From: UBA583 sp964429995
GTDB taxonomy: Archaea; Nanobdellota; Nanobdellia; Woesearchaeales; UBA583
Assembly: GCA_964429995.1 (NCBI GenBank)
Contig: CAYSDY010000002.1
Span: forward strand, 62,001 to 126,000
Length of the DNA: 64,000 bases
Reading direction: 5' to 3'
Made by a program: the position numbers and the translations under genes. The notes beneath the pieces were generated by a model that did not search any database, had not been told where the DNA came from, and worked only from the letters and a program-made list of their open reading frames with translations. This document shows, in pieces, positions 26,766-35,267 of this stretch (its first letter is position 1; each line of letters begins with the position of its first letter).

Positions 26766-27383
26766 ATGGAACAAGAATATGTAAGTGGGTTTAAATCAGG
26801 GATAGGGTTTATGGTTGGTATAATTTTTGTTTTTGGAATATTTATTGCTGTTTATGCTTTTGTTGAACCATCAGAGCCTCCTACAGGAAATTATGTAATA
26901 GATTGGTTATCACCTTTAAATGCTATGCATAATGATACTAATAATAAAGTTGGTACAATCAATACAAATATCGGTACAGGTTCAGATTCTGCAAGTATGT
27001 CAAGTACACTTTTTGCAGGTCAACAGTATATCTGGGACAATAGGGCATCATTTGGGTCAACAGCAGTGGATAATGATACTAATAATAAAGTTGGCACAAT
27101 TAATACAAAAATAGGTACAGGTTCAGATTCTGCAAGTATGTCAAGTACACTTTTTGCAGGTCAACAGTATATCTGGGACAATAGGGCATCATTTGGGTCA
27201 ACAGCAGTAAGAGGATGTTTCTATTTGGCATCAACTTCTTCTACTACTACTGGAAATACTGTTTGTAGTAGTGTAGGTGCAACTTGTAAATTTATTGCTT
27301 TAAATACTGCACAGAACTTTATGAGGTATGAGCGTTCTTGTGGTGCAGCATTATATGGTGCTGCTGCCCTTTGTTGCTATTAG
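26766..27383 (+). CDS. Signal-anchored surface protein with a 47-residue tandem duplication
   Basis: A 205-residue protein with one N-terminal membrane helix (residues 12-32, GFMVGIIFVFGIFIAVYAFV) and an extracellular part made of two copies of a 47-residue unit beginning DTNNKVGTIN and ending FGSTAV. In DNA the repeats start at 26934 and 27075, period 141 bases; after about four differences in the first 35 bases the copies appear identical. The C-terminus has six cysteines (RGCFYL, TVCSSVGATC, SCGAAL, LCCY), probably disulfide-bonded. Not recognised as a named family; pilin-like or fibre protein is possible. The ATG follows a TATA-like box near 26728 by about 35 bases. Confidence 0.7.
   Translation: MEQEYVSGFKSGIGFMVGIIFVFGIFIAVYAFVEPSEPPTGNYVIDWLSPLNAMHNDTNNKVGTINTNIGTGSDSASMSSTLFAGQQYIWDNRASFGSTAVDNDTNNKVGTINTKIGTGSDSASMSSTLFAGQQYIWDNRASFGSTAVRGCFYLASTSSTTTGNTVCSSVGATCKFIALNTAQNFMRYERSCGAALYGAAALCCY
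26934..27215 (+). repeat. Tandem direct repeat, 2 x 141 bp, inside CDS
   Basis: Two in-frame copies with a period of 141 bases (47 codons). The distal 100 bases of each appear identical, including synonymous positions, which points to a recent duplication or gene conversion. Confidence 0.85.
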
Positions 27384-27460
27384 TTTTTTAAAATAATATT
27401 TTGTAAAAAATATTTTAAATCTTAACCAAAAAAAAATTGAGATATACTTAAAACAATTAA

Positions 27461-27533
27461 TGGGAACTCCCGGACTTGAACCGGGGACACCCAGATCTTC
27501 AGTCTGGTGCTCTACCAACTGAGCTAAGTTCCC
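27461..27533 (-). tRNA. tRNA-Phe (GAA)
   Basis: A 73-base cloverleaf on the minus strand. Acceptor stem GGGAACT/AGTTCCC is a perfect 7 bp; D arm GCTC...GAGC with TTGGTA loop; anticodon stem CCAGA/TCTGG closing the loop CTGAAGA, giving anticodon GAA; T arm CCCGG TTCAAGT CCGGG with canonical TTCAA. Discriminator base A73 as required for PheRS. CCA is not encoded (ATT follows). No intron. A minus-strand TATA box (TTTTATAAAT, 27559-27568) lies about 30 bases upstream. The pheST operon is 1.2 kb away on the same strand. Confidence 0.98.
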
Positions 27534-27628
27534 AATTAATTAATAGGAAAACATTTTCATTTATAAAATTTTCTAATCAATATTTTAATATTAAAAAGAT
27601 AGTACTAATCAGTAGTAAAATAATAACA

Positions 27629-27638
27629 TTTATAAATA
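27629..27638 (+). promoter_or_regulatory. TATA box of LysM-protein gene, preceded by GTACTAATCAGTA
   Basis: TTTATAAATA centred about 26 bases before the ATG at 27659, giving a leaderless message. The 13-mer GTACTAATCAGTA (27602-27614), partly dyadic, sits just upstream; the same 13-mer occurs at 45947-45959 before another gene. Confidence 0.55.
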
Positions 27639-27658
27639 ACAGAATCCTATATGTTATT

Positions 27659-28051
27659 ATGGATTTAAAAAAAGGAGTTGTGGCTTTAGGATTAGGTTTA
27701 GGTCTTTTATATGGAACTTATAAAGGAATTGATAAGGATTCTGCCTTAGTCAATGTTGATTTGAACAGTAATTCTGTTGTTTATAATCAAAATACTGGTT
27801 TTTATGGTTTATTTGAAAAATTACATGAATATGCATTAAAGGAATATACATTGCAACCTGGTGATACATTATGGAGAGTTCAGAAAGATATTGAAGGTAT
27901 TGATAACAAAGAAGAGTTGATTTATTTGTTAAAAATGGTTAATGAAGCAATATATGGGAAAGGATGTTTAAAAGTGCCACAAGCTGGTCAAACAATATTT
28001 TTGTTAACTAAAAGAGATGATCTTGAGGGAAAAATTGCAAAATTGAATTAG
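27659..28051 (+). CDS. LysM-domain protein with N-terminal membrane helix
   Basis: A 130-residue protein from the ATG at 27659 (MDLKKGVVALGLGLGLLYGT); the frame is open further upstream but that part lies across the tRNA gene and is not coding. Residues 5-22 form a short signal anchor. Residues about 70-125 form a LysM domain (EYTLQPGDTLWRVQKDIEG ... VPQAGQTIFL), which binds GlcNAc-containing polymers in bacteria. In an archaeon without peptidoglycan the ligand is unclear; glycans of the S-layer or of a host cell are possible. Converges with the rlmN gene, 11 bases between stops. Confidence 0.82.
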   Translation: MDLKKGVVALGLGLGLLYGTYKGIDKDSALVNVDLNSNSVVYNQNTGFYGLFEKLHEYALKEYTLQPGDTLWRVQKDIEGIDNKEELIYLLKMVNEAIYGKGCLKVPQAGQTIFLLTKRDDLEGKIAKLN

Positions 28052-28062
28052 GTAATATTTCA

Positions 28063-29064
28063 CTATTTTTTTGAGCCTGCCAATTGACCGCATGCTCCAC
28101 TTAATTCATCACCTAATGATTTTCTTATTGAAACATTTATATTGTTTGATTCAAGTATCTCTTTAAACTGTGTAACTTTTTCTATTGATGGTTTCTTAAA
28201 ATCAGCAAAGGGATGAGGGTTATATATTAATAAATTTACATGTGAAAGCCTGTTTTTTAAAAGGGATGATAATTGATTGGCACATTTTACAGAATCGTTT
28301 ACATCTTTTATCAATACATACTCAAAACTAACTCTTCTTTTGGTTTTTTCTATGTAATAATCTATTGATTTGAAAAGTTCGCAAAGGTTATATTTATCGT
28401 TTATTGGCATAAGTTCGCTTCTTAATTCATCATTTGGTGCATGTAATGATATTGCAAGTGTTATTTGTGTCATAAGATCTGCAAAATCTATTATTCTTGG
28501 GACTATTCCTGCGGTTGATACTGTTATGTGTCTTGCTCCTATCTTGATTTTTTCATTTATGATTTTTAATGATTTTATAAGGTTTTGATAGTTTAAAAAA
28601 GGTTCTCCCATTCCCATAAATACTATATTTGTAATTTTTTCGTTTTCATTTTTTAAAATATTATTTACAATTAGTATTTGTGATATTATTTCATTTTCAT
28701 TAAGATTTCTTTGAAATTTTTGTGCACCTGTGGCACAGAATTTGCATTTTAAAGGGCAAAATATTTGTGTTGAAACGCAAAGAGTGTTTCTGTTATCTTT
28801 ATGTTTTAAAAGCACAACTTCTATTATGTTTGCATCAAGTGTTTCTAATAGAAATTTTATACAATCCTGTGAAACATATTGATCTTTTAATGTGAGTGAT
28901 GATATTTTAAACTTATCTTTTAATTCTTTACGCAATTCCTTGTTAAATACTGTTATTTGATCAAAATCTATTATGCTTTGTTCATATATAAAACTTTCAA
29001 GCTGAGAAAACCTAAATGAGGCAAGTTTTTGTTGTTTAAAATAATCGTTTATATCTTCTAACAT
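28063..29064 (-). CDS. rlmN: RlmN-family dual-specificity RNA methyltransferase
   Basis: Radical SAM enzyme that methylates C2 of A2503 in large-subunit rRNA (and A37 of some tRNAs in bacteria). The 333-residue protein has an N-terminal RlmN helical domain (FRFSQLESFIYEQSIIDFDQ), the Fe-S motif CPLKCKFC with C103, C107, C110, the GMGEPFLNYQNLIKSL segment, ITVSTAGIVP, LAISLHAP, FEYVLIKDVND and the C-terminal substrate-methylating Cys325 in SGACGQL. All key residues are present. RlmN is mainly bacterial and uncommon in archaea, so transfer is likely. It converges with the LysM gene. Confidence 0.92.
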   Translation of the reverse strand: MLEDINDYFKQQKLASFRFSQLESFIYEQSIIDFDQITVFNKELRKELKDKFKISSLTLKDQYVSQDCIKFLLETLDANIIEVVLLKHKDNRNTLCVSTQIFCPLKCKFCATGAQKFQRNLNENEIISQILIVNNILKNENEKITNIVFMGMGEPFLNYQNLIKSLKIINEKIKIGARHITVSTAGIVPRIIDFADLMTQITLAISLHAPNDELRSELMPINDKYNLCELFKSIDYYIEKTKRRVSFEYVLIKDVNDSVKCANQLSSLLKNRLSHVNLLIYNPHPFADFKKPSIEKVTQFKEILESNNINVSIRKSLGDELSGACGQLAGSKK

Positions 29065-29118
29065 GTAATTGATAATTTTTTATATTTTATAAATGATACT
29101 GTAAAAAGATAATAAATA

Positions 29119-29628
29119 TTAAGGCCTTATCCATTTGAATTCTATGTAATTTATTGATTTTTGATCATCAATTATTGCCAATATAACGTTTTTATTGGTT
29201 GAATGTGCTATTCTTGCTTTACCTGAAAAATATTTCATGCTTATTTTTTGTTCTTCATTTATAATGTCTAAGAGCCATATGGAATGTTCTTCTCCTTCTT
29301 TTTTTCCTTTAGGGTATATTCTAAAATCAAATCCGTATTTATTTGCTGTTTTTACATTGTATCCTTTTCTTTGAAGATCCTTAAATACAATATATTTGTT
29401 AAGATTGAAATTTTTTCTTGAAATTATTTCTTCTTTTGTTACTGGTTTTAATTTTGAATTTGTAATTTCTATTTTATTTTTTTCTAAAAGGTATGCTGCT
29501 TCGTATTCATTTAATATGAAAATATTATCACTTTTTATTCCAAAACCTTTTGAGTTTAAGCTTTGAAATTCATTTTCATCGCTTATTATAAAATTATCTG
29601 TTAGATGTCTTATTAATTTCTTTTTCAT
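29119..29628 (-). CDS. endA: tRNA-splicing endonuclease EndA
   Basis: Cuts the bulge-helix-bulge of archaeal pre-tRNAs and pre-rRNA. The 169-residue protein is near the size of the homotetrameric (alpha4) type. The N-terminal part has the LNEYEAAYLLEKNKI strand-helix; the catalytic domain holds the triad Tyr105 (FDFRIYPKG), His115 (EEHSIWLL) and Lys146 (STNKNVILAIID), and KYIVFKDLQRKGYNVKTANKYG. Intact. Its ATG lies inside the 3' end of the membrane-protein gene at 29594, overlapping by 35 bases, so the two are co-transcribed. Confidence 0.93.
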   Translation of the reverse strand: MKKKLIRHLTDNFIISDENEFQSLNSKGFGIKSDNIFILNEYEAAYLLEKNKIEITNSKLKPVTKEEIISRKNFNLNKYIVFKDLQRKGYNVKTANKYGFDFRIYPKGKKEGEEHSIWLLDIINEEQKISMKYFSGKARIAHSTNKNVILAIIDDQKSINYIEFKWIRP

Positions 29629-30154
29629 CGTATATTACCTTTCCTATTATGTTTTCAAAAGATGTTACCTCAATTTCGCTTGTTTCAAGATTGTATAACT
29701 TTATTGTATTTTCATTTTCAATTACAAATATTACGCCTTTATTTATGTTCTCCTTGTTTGTGTACAAAACTATGTTATTTGTATTTAATTCATGAAAATT
29801 GTTTATTTCAAGGTAATATGTGCAATCTATGTTGTTTATCTTGCTGTTAAGTATGAGCGTTAATATACTTTTGTCTTTATTTACATTAAGATAAGAAATT
29901 TCTTTTATGTGTTTTTCAATATTTAATGTTTTTTTAGATAATTCCTGATTAATTGTATGTTTTATTTCTGAGTTTTTATCTATGCTTTCTATGTTTTCAA
30001 GCATATCACGCGTGTTTATTACATGTTCTTGAAGTATTGTATCATCTCTTAAAACATATCTGCTTATTTGAATCATTAATGCAAGAAAAATTACTATCAA
30101 CAATATGAATGCGGCCGATAACATGTAGTTGAAAAGTTTTTCGTTTTGTCCCAT
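29594..30154 (-). CDS. Hypothetical protein with N-terminal membrane helix
   Basis: A 186-residue protein, not recognised. The N-terminus MGQNEKLFNYMLSAAFILLI carries one hydrophobic helix (residues about 10-30), followed by a coiled-coil-like helix (about 35-80) and a beta-rich C-terminal domain of about 100 residues. The layout is like a minor pilin or a T4P-associated protein, but no processing motif is clear. Overlaps endA by 35 bases. The upstream region holds a minus-strand AT-rich promoter next to divergent TATA boxes of the 30411 gene. Confidence 0.65.
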   Translation of the reverse strand: MGQNEKLFNYMLSAAFILLIVIFLALMIQISRYVLRDDTILQEHVINTRDMLENIESIDKNSEIKHTINQELSKKTLNIEKHIKEISYLNVNKDKSILTLILNSKINNIDCTYYLEINNFHELNTNNIVLYTNKENINKGVIFVIENENTIKLYNLETSEIEVTSFENIIGKVIYDEKEINKTSNR

Positions 30155-30351
30155 ATATAGACTTATTATTGTTTTATTATATATAAAATTTCCTATTTTG
30201 TTCTCACCAAAAATTTATTTTTACAAATTTTTTATGTGTAAAAATTGATTTGTCTTATTATACTGTTTTTATTGCAACTAACAAATATCGTTAAAATTTA
30301 TAAATGATGAAAGATATTAATAGTTATTGTAATACCTTTAATATCAAAAGG

Positions 30352-30361
30352 TTTATAAATT
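30352..30361 (+). promoter_or_regulatory. TATA box of CARDB-type surface-protein gene
   Basis: TTTATAAATT about 55 bases before the ATG at 30411, predicting a leader of roughly 30 bases. A second TTTATAAATG is at about 30298-30307. Confidence 0.45.
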
Positions 30362-30410
30362 AGGTTTTATTGTATTATTGTATTTGTTATAACTATTCAA
30401 TGACATTAAA

Positions 30411-32369
30411 ATGAAAAAGAAGATAAGCTTGTTAATTATGTGCATGTTGGTTTTTTTAGTTTCTGTTGTACTAAATGCCAATGCAGTAAAAGATTTTATA
30501 GTAAGCCCTACAGGGGTTATTTCTGCAAATGTTGTAGGATCAGGTTCTGGTAGTGGCGAATTGACTATTACAAATGTGGGTGATGAAAACGTTACTATAA
30601 ACATTGCTGATACGAATCTTATAAGAGGGAGTGATACAATAACACTTACAACTAATGTTTCAACTATTGCAAATCTTGCTCCATCAGGAACCACAAAAGT
30701 TAGGTATTCATATACGGCAGGTTCTGTTCTTGGTGAATATTTGGGAAATATTACATTTACTGAGGCAAGCAATTCTAATGTAAATAAGACATCACAACTT
30801 TCTGTAACAGTTACAGGAACAGGAGGAGCTGATATGGAAATTATTGGCTATGATAATAGTATAAGTTTTTATGGAAAAACAAATCAAAGATTGACAAAAA
30901 ATCTTAGGTTTAAAAACATAGGAAGCATAAAACTTACAAACATAAGTATACAGGTTTCAGATCTTGATGGTGTGCGTTCATCTGATGAAATTGAAAAAGA
31001 AGATATAGATTTTGATCCTGATTCAAATTTTGAATTGGATCTTAATGAGAGAAAGAACGTTGAGATAGAAATAGACATTCCATCAAGTATAGCAAGAGAT
31101 ACATATGAGGGTATGATATATGTGTATACAGATCAGGGTACTTTTAGGTGGTATTTATCTGTTGATATTGAAGGGAATGAAGATGATGTAGTAATTAAGG
31201 AAAATTCTGGAGATATAAGAAGTAGTTTGCTAAATATTATAGGAGAAGCTGGTAAAACATTAAAAAATTATGAAATTGTAGTTTACAATCAGGGTGATTT
31301 TGATGTTTATGATTTAAAACTTGAGGTTGATTCAGATCTAGAAGAAGAATATTCATCTGCAACTATTCCTAAGAGTGCAATAAGTTTTAGTCCATCAATA
31401 TTGGACTTAGAGAGAAGAGACAGTGAAGTTATAAATGTAAGGATTGAAATACCAAAAGGACAGGAAACAGGAGTTTATTTTAGTGATATTAATCTTGTTA
31501 ATTCAAAAGGTGAAGAAATGGATTCTGTAAGACTTAAACTTGAAGTTACAGGAGACGTTTATATTGAAGATATAAAATATCCTGATACATTAAATCCAGG
31601 AGAGTCTATGGATTTGCAGATAACTGTTAGAAATAGGGGATCAAAAACATTAAGAAGTGTTAAACTAAGTGCAAGTATCTTTGGTATTGATGTAGGAAAA
31701 GGAGATATTCATGAGACATCATCATCATTTATACTTGATGTTGGTCAGTCAAGAACAGAAACTTTAAGATTTAGTATTCCTGATGAGGCAAGAGATGGTA
31801 GTCATACATTAGAAATAAGACTTAATTATGATACAACCGAAGTTTTAAGACTAAGAGAAGTTACTGTTGAAAGACCAGCATCAAGGCTTGAATTAGTATC
31901 TTCTGCAGTAAATCCTCAAGTTTTAAAGTGTGATAGTCAGATATATACTTACGTAAAATATCAGAACCTTGGAAAATATGAAAAGAATGTGTATGTTACA
32001 TCAGAGATTATTGGAACAAACATTAGAGCAACATCAAACAATGCAAAAGTTTCAGTTGATGGGTATGGGCAGGAAAGTCTTACACTTGATGTAAGAAGCC
32101 TTGAGCCTGGAAAATATACTTTGGTTCAAAAGATAAATTATGATGGTACATTTACCAAAAGAGAAACAGAAATAATAATAAGAGAGTGTGTAGAAGGATC
32201 TACTGGAGTTGATATAAAACCAATCAATGAAACAAATATTACAGATACTTCATCAGTTGGTAAAATAAACATATTTGGTTATAATATGGATAAGACAACT
32301 ACATATCTTTCATTAGGTTTAGGAAGCATGGTTTTTGTGATACTGCTTGTTGGTATATTTTTATTATAA
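30411..32369 (+). CDS. Membrane-anchored surface protein with repeated CARDB/NEW3-like beta domains
   Basis: A 652-residue secreted protein. It has a signal peptide (KKKISLLIMCMLVFLVSVVL, cleavage after NANA near residue 25), then about five beta-sandwich domains of the CARDB/NEW3 type: 'tNvGdenvTIni', 'FKNIGSIKLTNISIQVSDLDG', 'VYNQGDFDVYDLKLEV', 'VRNRGSKTLRSVKLSASIFG' and 'YQNLGKYEKNVYVTSEIIG'. Near the C-terminus is one transmembrane helix (LSLGLGSMVFVILLVGIFLL) with no cytoplasmic tail. Such proteins form part of archaeal cell envelopes or contribute to adhesion and glycan binding. Its minus-strand shadow at the 5' end is not a gene. Function beyond envelope structure is not shown. Confidence 0.8.
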   Translation: MKKKISLLIMCMLVFLVSVVLNANAVKDFIVSPTGVISANVVGSGSGSGELTITNVGDENVTINIADTNLIRGSDTITLTTNVSTIANLAPSGTTKVRYSYTAGSVLGEYLGNITFTEASNSNVNKTSQLSVTVTGTGGADMEIIGYDNSISFYGKTNQRLTKNLRFKNIGSIKLTNISIQVSDLDGVRSSDEIEKEDIDFDPDSNFELDLNERKNVEIEIDIPSSIARDTYEGMIYVYTDQGTFRWYLSVDIEGNEDDVVIKENSGDIRSSLLNIIGEAGKTLKNYEIVVYNQGDFDVYDLKLEVDSDLEEEYSSATIPKSAISFSPSILDLERRDSEVINVRIEIPKGQETGVYFSDINLVNSKGEEMDSVRLKLEVTGDVYIEDIKYPDTLNPGESMDLQITVRNRGSKTLRSVKLSASIFGIDVGKGDIHETSSSFILDVGQSRTETLRFSIPDEARDGSHTLEIRLNYDTTEVLRLREVTVERPASRLELVSSAVNPQVLKCDSQIYTYVKYQNLGKYEKNVYVTSEIIGTNIRATSNNAKVSVDGYGQESLTLDVRSLEPGKYTLVQKINYDGTFTKRETEIIIRECVEGSTGVDIKPINETNITDTSSVGKINIFGYNMDKTTTYLSLGLGSMVFVILLVGIFLL

Positions 32370-32557
32370 AATAGTGATAATTAATTAATTTTTTTTAAAT
32401 CACATCGTTTAAAATAAATTTTGACTTTTAAGTTTAGGATTAATTGAGTAGATAATTATACATAATAGTTTTAACTTTTTTTATTTATCTTAAAATAATA
32501 TACTTAAATTTATTTAATATACAGAAATAACAATAACAATCAGAAATAAAAAAGTAG

Positions 32558-32576
32558 TGCCATTTTTTAAATGGCA
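32558..32576 (-). terminator. Hairpin and T-run after the cold-shock gene
   Basis: TGCCATTT and AAATGGCA flank three T bases, giving an 8-bp perfect hairpin 11 bases after the csp stop; on the minus strand it is followed by CTACTTTTTTATTTC. It looks like an intrinsic terminator. Confidence 0.55.
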
Positions 32577-32587
32577 AAATTTTGTTT

Positions 32588-32794
32588 TTATTTTTTTAAA
32601 AATACAACATTCTGAGCCTGAACGCCTCTATCAGTTGTTTTAGCTTCAAATTCAACTTCAACATCATTTTCTTCTCTTATGTTCTGCTGACCCTGAGGTA
32701 ATGCAGTGTAATGAACAAAATAATCTTTTGAATCTTCACCAGTTATAAAACCGTAACCTTTCTCATTATTATACCATTTAAATTTTCCTTTCAT
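32588..32794 (-). CDS. Cold-shock-domain protein (CspA family)
   Basis: A 68-residue single-stranded nucleic-acid-binding OB-fold protein. RNP1 is KGYGFI at 12-17 and RNP2 is YFVHY at 24-28; the end DRGVQAQNVVFLKK is typical. RNA chaperone in translation or cold adaptation. Family members are frequent in bacteria and scattered in archaea. Monocistronic, with a hairpin terminator right after it. The long AT-rich leader upstream (32795-32880) has no obvious cold-shock box. Confidence 0.93.
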   Translation of the reverse strand: MKGKFKWYNNEKGYGFITGEDSKDYFVHYTALPQGQQNIREENDVEVEFEAKTTDRGVQAQNVVFLKK

Positions 32795-32991
32795 TTTTTA
32801 CTTTTAAGAATTAGTTTAATTATGCAATTTTGAACTTGATACTTAACTAAAAACTTAAATAATAATGTTATTATTTTCCAATTTATAAAATTATCCATTT
32901 ATATGAAAAATATAATTGTTTTTTATTAGAATACAGTCTAAAGTTGTAAATATTTAGTTTAATTAGGTGTAATTTTTAAAAAATTGACAAA

Positions 32992-33003
32992 ATATATAAA
33001 TAT
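32992..33003 (+). promoter_or_regulatory. TATA box of the C5 methyltransferase
   Basis: ATATATAAATAT ends 23 bases before the ATG at 33026, which supports that ATG over the upstream in-frame one at 32984. Confidence 0.5.
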
Positions 33004-33025
33004 TTTAAACATTAAGTATACTATT

Positions 33026-34056
33026 ATGGAAGAAAATTTGAAATTTATTGATCTTTTTGCAGGAATTGGTGGTTTTAGAATTGCTTTAGAAAGTTTTGGT
33101 CATAAATGTGTATTTTCTTCTGAATGGGATAAATATGCTCAAATAACATATAAAGAAAACTTTAACGAGTTACCTATGGGCGATATTACTAAAATTTCTG
33201 AAACAGATGTCCCAGACATGATATTATTTGTGCAGGATTTCCATGTCAGACATTTAGTATTTCTGGAAAACAAAAAGGTTTTGAGGATACTAGAGGAACA
33301 TTGTTTTTTGAGATTTTAAGAATTGCAAATTATCATAAGCCTAAGATTTTATTCTTAGAAAATGTAAAAAATTTAACTAAACACAAAAACGGGGATACTT
33401 TGAAAATCATTGTTAAGAAATTAGAAGAGTTAGATTATAATGTTTTTTATGAAGTTTTAAAAGCAAGCAACTATGGTGTTCCACAAGCAAGAGAAAGAGT
33501 TTATTTTATTTGTTTTAGAAAAGATTTAGGAATAAATAATTTTACATTTCCCAAACCAATCAATAAAAAAATTTTTATAAAAGATATTTTAGAATCAAGA
33601 GTAGAAGAGGATTATTTTATCAATAGGGATGATATTGAATTTTGGAAAAAAGAAGAATCGTTAAAATTAAAACCTATACAAATTGGTAAAATTAATAAGG
33701 GTGGTCAGGGGGAAAGAATTTATAGTGTAAATGGTCATGGAATAACATTATCTGCTTATGGTGGCGGAATAGCAGGTAAAACTGGTGCTTATTTGGTAAA
33801 TGGTAGAATTAGAAGATTAACTCCAAGAGAATGTGCAAGACTTCAAGGGTTTCCAGATTCTTTTAAAATTCCAGTTTCTAGGAGTCAAGCATATAAACAA
33901 TTTGGCAATAGTGTTTCTGTTCCAGTTTTAAAATTAATTTTTGAAAAAATAAATAAAATTTTGTTAAGAGAGATTATTGAAAAATCATTATTGGATTATG
34001 AAATAAAAACAGAACATTCTTTAAAAGATCATGTACCTTTAAGTTTGAATTATTAA
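33026..34056 (+). pseudogene. C5-cytosine DNA methyltransferase, single frameshift
   Basis: M.HhaI-like methyltransferase split by one missing base. Frame 1 from the ATG at 33026 gives motif I FIDLFAGIGGFRIALESFG and continues to about 33219; frame 3 resumes at 33220 with DIICAGFPCQTFSISGK, containing the catalytic Cys of motif IV, then GFEDTRGTLFFEILR, ENVKNLTKHKNGDT (VI), YGVPQARERVYF (VIII), and the C-terminal RRLTPRECARLQGFPDSF and QFGNSVSVPV (IX, X). Merged length would be about 343 residues, normal for the family. All motifs survive, so the frameshift may be recent, programmed, or a sequencing error. No cognate restriction gene is adjacent. The last part is followed by the 102-bp element. 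Confidence 0.88.
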
Positions 34057-34085
34057 AATGAATTTAGATAAAAAAGTTCAATTAG

Positions 34086-34187
34086 GATCAAAAATTGCAG
34101 TAAAAAAATTTGAGTGATAAATACCCCATCATTTATTCATAGGAATAACTCAAATTTTGAGATTTTTGTTTTATAGGTTTTTTACAA
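34086..34187 (+). repeat. 102-bp repeated leader element, copy B
   Basis: About 100 of 102 bases match copy A (26332-26433) in inverted orientation. It lies 89 bases upstream of the prenyl-synthase start and in the same orientation relative to that gene as copy A has to pheS. Confidence 0.8.
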
Positions 34188-34275
34188 TCCTCTAATAAAA
34201 ATAAAAACTATTTTTAACCTATTAAACAGCTTTAAACGGCAAAACCTTTTAAATGGTAAAATCTACGCAATCATA

Positions 34276-35145
34276 ATGAAAAGCGTGATGCTAAATTTTG
34301 AAAATTATATAAGGGATAATCCTTTAAAAGCAAAGAGTTTTCATCCATATTTTGAACAAGCTTTAAATGAGATGATAATTGCTGGTGGAAAACGATTTAG
34401 GCCTGAATTAATGCTTGTTATCGTAAAGTCTTTAAGACCTGACCTTGTTGAAAAATCATTTCCAATAGGGCTTGCAATAGAGCTTATACATACCTACTCT
34501 CTTATACATGATGACTTGCCATCGCTAGATAATGCAAGTTTAAGAAGAGGGCATCCAACAATACATACAAAATATGATGAAGTAACAGCAATACTTGTAG
34601 GTGATGCACTTAATACTCATGCATTTACAATGATTGCAAATTGTGATATGCCTGATACCATAAAGGTTGAATTGATAAAAGAATTAACAAAAAATGCAGG
34701 GATTTTAGGATTAGTATTAGGTCAGGCAATAGATTGTTATTTTGAAAATCAGAACCTTACAATAGAACAAGTAATATTCATGCACAAGAATAAAACTGGA
34801 AAATGTATAGCAGGAGCATTAAAGATGGGATGTATAATTTGTCAATGCAGTAAAGAGTTACAATTAAAAGTATATAGGTTAGGCTTAAAGGTAGGATTAT
34901 TATTTCAAATACAAGATGATATATTTGATGTTACAAAAACAGAAGCTGAAACACTTAAAACATCAAATATAGATACCCAAAAGAACAAAAACACATTTAT
35001 TAAACTTTTAGGGCTTAACGAAACAATAAAGTATGCCGAAGAACTTGTATCTGATATAGAAAAGGATATACAGAATCTTGATGAAAGGATAAGGGCTAAT
35101 ATTGAAGTACTTTTTGAAAGATATATCTATAGACATAGATTTTAG
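34276..35145 (+). CDS. Polyprenyl (farnesyl/geranylgeranyl) diphosphate synthase
   Basis: Condenses isopentenyl diphosphate with allylic diphosphates to make the isoprenoid chains of archaeal lipids or quinones. The 289-residue protein has GGKRFRP at 37-43, the first Asp-rich motif in IHDDLPSLD (D79, D80, D85: the DDxxxxD spacing of bacterial IspA-type enzymes), the second motif FQIQDDIFDVT, TGKCIAGALKMG and NKNTFIKLLGL. The bacterial-like first motif and KNT segment suggest a bacterial origin. Chain length cannot be assigned with certainty. A TATA-like CCTTTTAAATGG is about 25 bases before the ATG. Confidence 0.93.
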   Translation: MKSVMLNFENYIRDNPLKAKSFHPYFEQALNEMIIAGGKRFRPELMLVIVKSLRPDLVEKSFPIGLAIELIHTYSLIHDDLPSLDNASLRRGHPTIHTKYDEVTAILVGDALNTHAFTMIANCDMPDTIKVELIKELTKNAGILGLVLGQAIDCYFENQNLTIEQVIFMHKNKTGKCIAGALKMGCIICQCSKELQLKVYRLGLKVGLLFQIQDDIFDVTKTEAETLKTSNIDTQKNKNTFIKLLGLNETIKYAEELVSDIEKDIQNLDERIRANIEVLFERYIYRHRF

Positions 35146-35152
35146 AAAAATA

Positions 35153-35267
35153 TATTGAGAATTTTATAAAAAAAGCTTAATTAAGCTTTTAAACACATTA
35201 TTATTTTAAAATAATCATATTATAAGTTTGTTTAAACTTTCTTTTATGTCTTTTTAAATTCTCAATA
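35153..35267. repeat. Inverted-repeat-bounded intergenic segment
   Basis: TATTGAGAATTT (35153-35164) and its reverse complement AAATTCTCAATA (35256-35267) bound a 115-bp noncoding segment that contains a perfect 20-base palindrome AAAAGCTTAATTAAGCTTTT at 35171-35190. A related AAAATTCTCAATAT motif with hairpin occurs at 26541-26577. It may be a small MITE-like element or a termination structure between two genes. Confidence 0.45.

Noticed and set aside
27461..27533. tRNA-Phe as integrase attachment site
   Set aside because: No second copy of the tRNA 3' half was noticed near the integrase at 59181, 32 kb away.
34276..35145. Assigning a specific chain length to the prenyl synthase
   Set aside because: The residues before the first Asp-rich motif do not allow a safe choice between farnesyl and geranylgeranyl products.
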